Positions 62,468-64,000 of a stretch of 64,000 bases of DNA are shown piece by piece. The translations under genes and the position numbers were made by a program. Source of the stretch: Burkholderia sp. GAS332 (GTDB lineage: Bacteria > Pseudomonadota > Gammaproteobacteria > Burkholderiales > Burkholderiaceae). Numbering within the stretch: the first letter of the stretch is position 1; each line of letters begins with the position of its first letter. Under the pieces are notes generated by a model. It had not been told where the DNA came from and did no database searches. It saw nothing but the letters and a program-made list of their open reading frames with translations. Location: NCBI GenBank assembly GCA_900142905.1, contig FSRV01000001.1, forward strand, positions 3,906,001 to 3,970,000, in the 5' to 3' direction.

Positions 62468-62760
62468 ACGGCAAGCGGCTCTTTGAAATGCCGCGGCAAC
62501 GAATATGACTGACGGCTTGGTGAAGTGTCATCGCATTGAATATGGCTAGCGGCTTTGCGAAGCGCCGCAGGCTTCGAGTACCGCTGGTGGCTTTGCGAAG
62601 CGCTGCAGGCATCGAGTACATTGGTGGCCTTGCGAAGCGCCGCGGGTATCGAGCGCGGTGAGCTACCTTTTGAGGTGCCGCGGGCATCGAACGCGGCGGG
62701 TAGCCTTGTGAATCACCTCCGAGCGTAAAAACGGCGGCAGGTTTGATGAACTACCGCGTC
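62468..62760. repeat. degenerate tandem array, period 37-38 bp, about 8 units
   Basis: Units share a pattern of a GGC-x-TTGCGAAGCGC core, then CGCGGG/CGCAGG, then ATCGA, a few variable bases and GG. The best units begin near 62547, 62585, 62622 and 62659. The period is not a multiple of three and stops occur, so it is not coding. There are no unique spacers, so it is not a CRISPR array. It fills the core of the palindromic element. Confidence 0.75.
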
Positions 62761-63041
62761 GGCGCGCGCAGCGCCGCCGGAAGTATGACTGCTGTGCCAC
62801 GAACGTCGAATGTGCGAGGACACGGATTCCAGATGCACCACTACCGTGGCTGCGCGGGGGACCCGCTTAGCAGGGGCTTCGAGCCGCTTTCTTTTGCCTA
62901 CTTTTCTTTGCGGCCGGCAAAGAAAAGTAGGTGCCGCCCCGCACAGGGGCAACGCTAATAGACCAATATCAAATCAAGGAAAGGCCAACGCCGTAAGGGC
63001 ACAACCAAAAAGCGCCGCGCAGGCAAAAAAACCACCCAATC

Positions 63042-64000
63042 TTAAACCGCTCCCCCAAGCGCACGCGACTCATCAGCCGCATCGCCGTCCTCCCGCGCAT
63101 CATTCCCATACTCAACGAGCCGGTTATAAAGCGTCTTCAGACTAATCCCAAGAATCTCAGCAGCACGCGTCTTCACGCCACCACACTGCTCAAGCGTAGC
63201 CAGAATCAGTTGCCGGTCTGCTTCCGCCAGCGAGGTGCCAAACGGAATGGTGATGGCCGTACCAGCCGCGGGCTTCGACAACGTAATCTGCAACGGCACC
63301 GTCGCCGTACTATCCGAATCCGCCCCCGACATGATATGCGCGCGCTGCACATAATTCTTCAGCTCGCGCACATTACCGGGCCACGGATACGACATCAACA
63401 TATCCTTCACCGAGGCCGGGAAATGCTTCTTCGTGCTATGGCGCTCGTTAAGTTCATCGAGAAACGCCTGCGCGAGCAACTCAACATCCTTACCCCGGTC
63501 GCGCAACGGCGGCAAGCTAATCGGAAACACGTTCAGTCGATGGTACAAATCGAGCCGCAACTTGCCTTCCAGCACCGCCTGCTCAGGATCGCGGTTAGTC
63601 GCCGCAATCACGCGCACGTCCGTCTCGGTTTCCTTGGTCGTGCCAACCCGCATGAACATGCCCGTTTCCAGCACGCGTAGCAGCTTCACCTGCAACTCGA
63701 TCGGCATTTCGGTGATTTCGTCGAGGAACAGCGTGCCGCCGCTCGCACGTTCGAAATACCCTTTGTGCTGACGATCCGCGCCGGTGAACGAGCCACGCTC
63801 GTGGCCGAACATTTCCGATTCGATCAGGTTCGGCGAGATCGCGCCGCAATTCACCGCGAGGAAGGCATGCTTGCGCCGCAAGCTGAGTTCGTGCAGCGTC
63901 TGGGCGGCGACTTCCTTGCCGGTGCCCGATTCGCCCACCAACATGACCGAGGCCGCCGTCGGCGCAACACGGCCGATCTGGTCGTAGACCTCCTGCATGG
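63042..64000 (-). CDS. sigma-54 dependent transcriptional activator, 5' end outside window
   Basis: The frame runs from the right edge to a stop at 63042; 318 residues after the first visible Met are present. The AAA+ domain shows Walker A GESGTGKE, the sigma-54 contact loop as GSFTGA (consensus GAFTGA), Walker B TLFLDEITEMP, sensor region VIAATNRD and the arginine finger in LYHRLNVFPISLPPLRDR. A Fis-type HTH closes the protein (KTRAAEILGISLKTLYNRLV). The sensory domain lies beyond the window. It controls sigma-54 promoters; targets are unknown. Confidence 0.93.
   Translation of the reverse strand, partial: MQEVYDQIGRVAPTAASVMLVGESGTGKEVAAQTLHELSLRRKHAFLAVNCGAISPNLIESEMFGHERGSFTGADRQHKGYFERASGGTLFLDEITEMPIELQVKLLRVLETGMFMRVGTTKETETDVRVIAATNRDPEQAVLEGKLRLDLYHRLNVFPISLPPLRDRGKDVELLAQAFLDELNERHSTKKHFPASVKDMLMSYPWPGNVRELKNYVQRAHIMSGADSDSTATVPLQITLSKPAAGTAITIPFGTSLAEADRQLILATLEQCGGVKTRAAEILGISLKTLYNRLVEYGNDAREDGDAADESRALGGAV

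Larger units (their letters stand above)
60706..63005. repeat. palindromic dispersed element with long inverted arms, split by an IS
   Basis: With the IS and one target copy removed, the left arm (60706-60773 joined to 62153-62315) pairs with the right arm (about 62765-63005) over about 240 bases at high identity. Shared blocks include ACGGCGTTGGCCTTTCCTTG, TTAGCGTTGCCCCTGTGCGG, AAGAAAGCGGCTCGAA, CTGCTAAGCGGGTCCCCCGC and GTAGTGGTGCATCTGGAATC. The core (62316-62764) holds a degenerate tandem array. Short frames inside it are not convincing genes. It appears to be a dispersed non-coding repeat of this lineage; its mobility is unknown. Confidence 0.75.

Noticed and set aside
62468..62760. Possible CRISPR array
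   Set aside because: Units of 37-38 bp lie head to tail and vary along their length; there are no unique spacers between constant repeats and no cas genes.
62743..62958. Short frames in the palindromic element
   Set aside because: Both arms give the same kind of frame because the DNA is repeated; there is no ribosome site and no sign of selection on protein.

Overview
The window looks like chromosomal DNA of a Burkholderiales betaproteobacterium, most likely Paraburkholderia or a close relative. It has high GC and strong third-position GC. Its gene families are typical of that group: an intracellular PHB depolymerase with active-site Cys183, a solitary RnfB followed by nth, DUF1841, ubiC close to htpG, DUF3096 and CsbD small proteins, and a Dcm/Vsr pair. 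Most of the window is ordinary core and housekeeping DNA. The accessory signals sit at the two ends (1-3.5 kb and 60-63 kb) and in a few small modules between them.

Layout. 1-3.5 kb: the 5' two-thirds or more of a secreted RHS/YD-repeat protein that runs off the left edge, a 152-aa unknown protein, and a run of hairpins upstream of it that looks like a structured RNA. 3.6-18.3 kb: lactonase-family beta-propeller, DUF3096, GH15 glucan/trehalose hydrolase, PHB depolymerase, TetR regulator, rnfB, nth, DUF1841, two c-type cytochromes, a MoxR ATPase with its CoxE-like VWA partner, BenE transporter and transaldolase. 18.5-29 kb: VOC protein, FUSC transporter, an MctP-like symporter with its DUF3311 subunit, an overlapping ubiC/glycosylase/spermidine-synthase-like operon, an OmpA lipoprotein and a tandem pair of TPR-glycosyltransferases. 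29.3-37.1 kb: a small duplicated-repeat protein, htpG with a sigma-32-type promoter, then a MocR regulator divergent from a VOC / aminotransferase / RidA / PhzF cluster. 37.5-50.7 kb: a Cache-GGDEF-EAL protein, chromate transporter, CopD-like protein, parC and parE, a MntA/HepT (MNT/HEPN) toxin-antitoxin pair, an Uup-type ABC-F protein, DUF4399 and rubredoxin. 50.9-60.4 kb: tRNA-Arg(CCU), glutathione S-transferase, small proteins, dcm-vsr, a PEBP-family protein, an MFS exporter, otsA and two small unknown proteins. 60.4-63 kb: a repeat-rich block carrying a complete IS4-family insertion. 63.0 kb to the end: a sigma-54 activator cut by the right edge.

Functional links. GH15 and OtsA may both act on trehalose metabolism although they lie 50 kb apart. 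PHB depolymerase mobilises carbon storage. The MocR-aminotransferase-RidA-PhzF cluster reads as an uncharacterised PLP-dependent amino-acid catabolic module. Dcm and Vsr form the usual methylation and mismatch-repair partnership, here as an orphan methyltransferase with no endonuclease in view.

The least explained structures are: the hairpin-rich leader at 3.04-3.31 kb, whose layout recalls phage C4/P4-CI antisense RNA loci; the palindromic dispersed element at 60.7-63.0 kb, with arms of about 240 bp, a degenerate 37-38 bp tandem array in its core, and an IS in one arm; an orphan minus-strand terminator before dcm that may end a small RNA; and the operator-like repeats at the MocR start. No CRISPR array, complete prophage or clear multi-gene defence island is visible.
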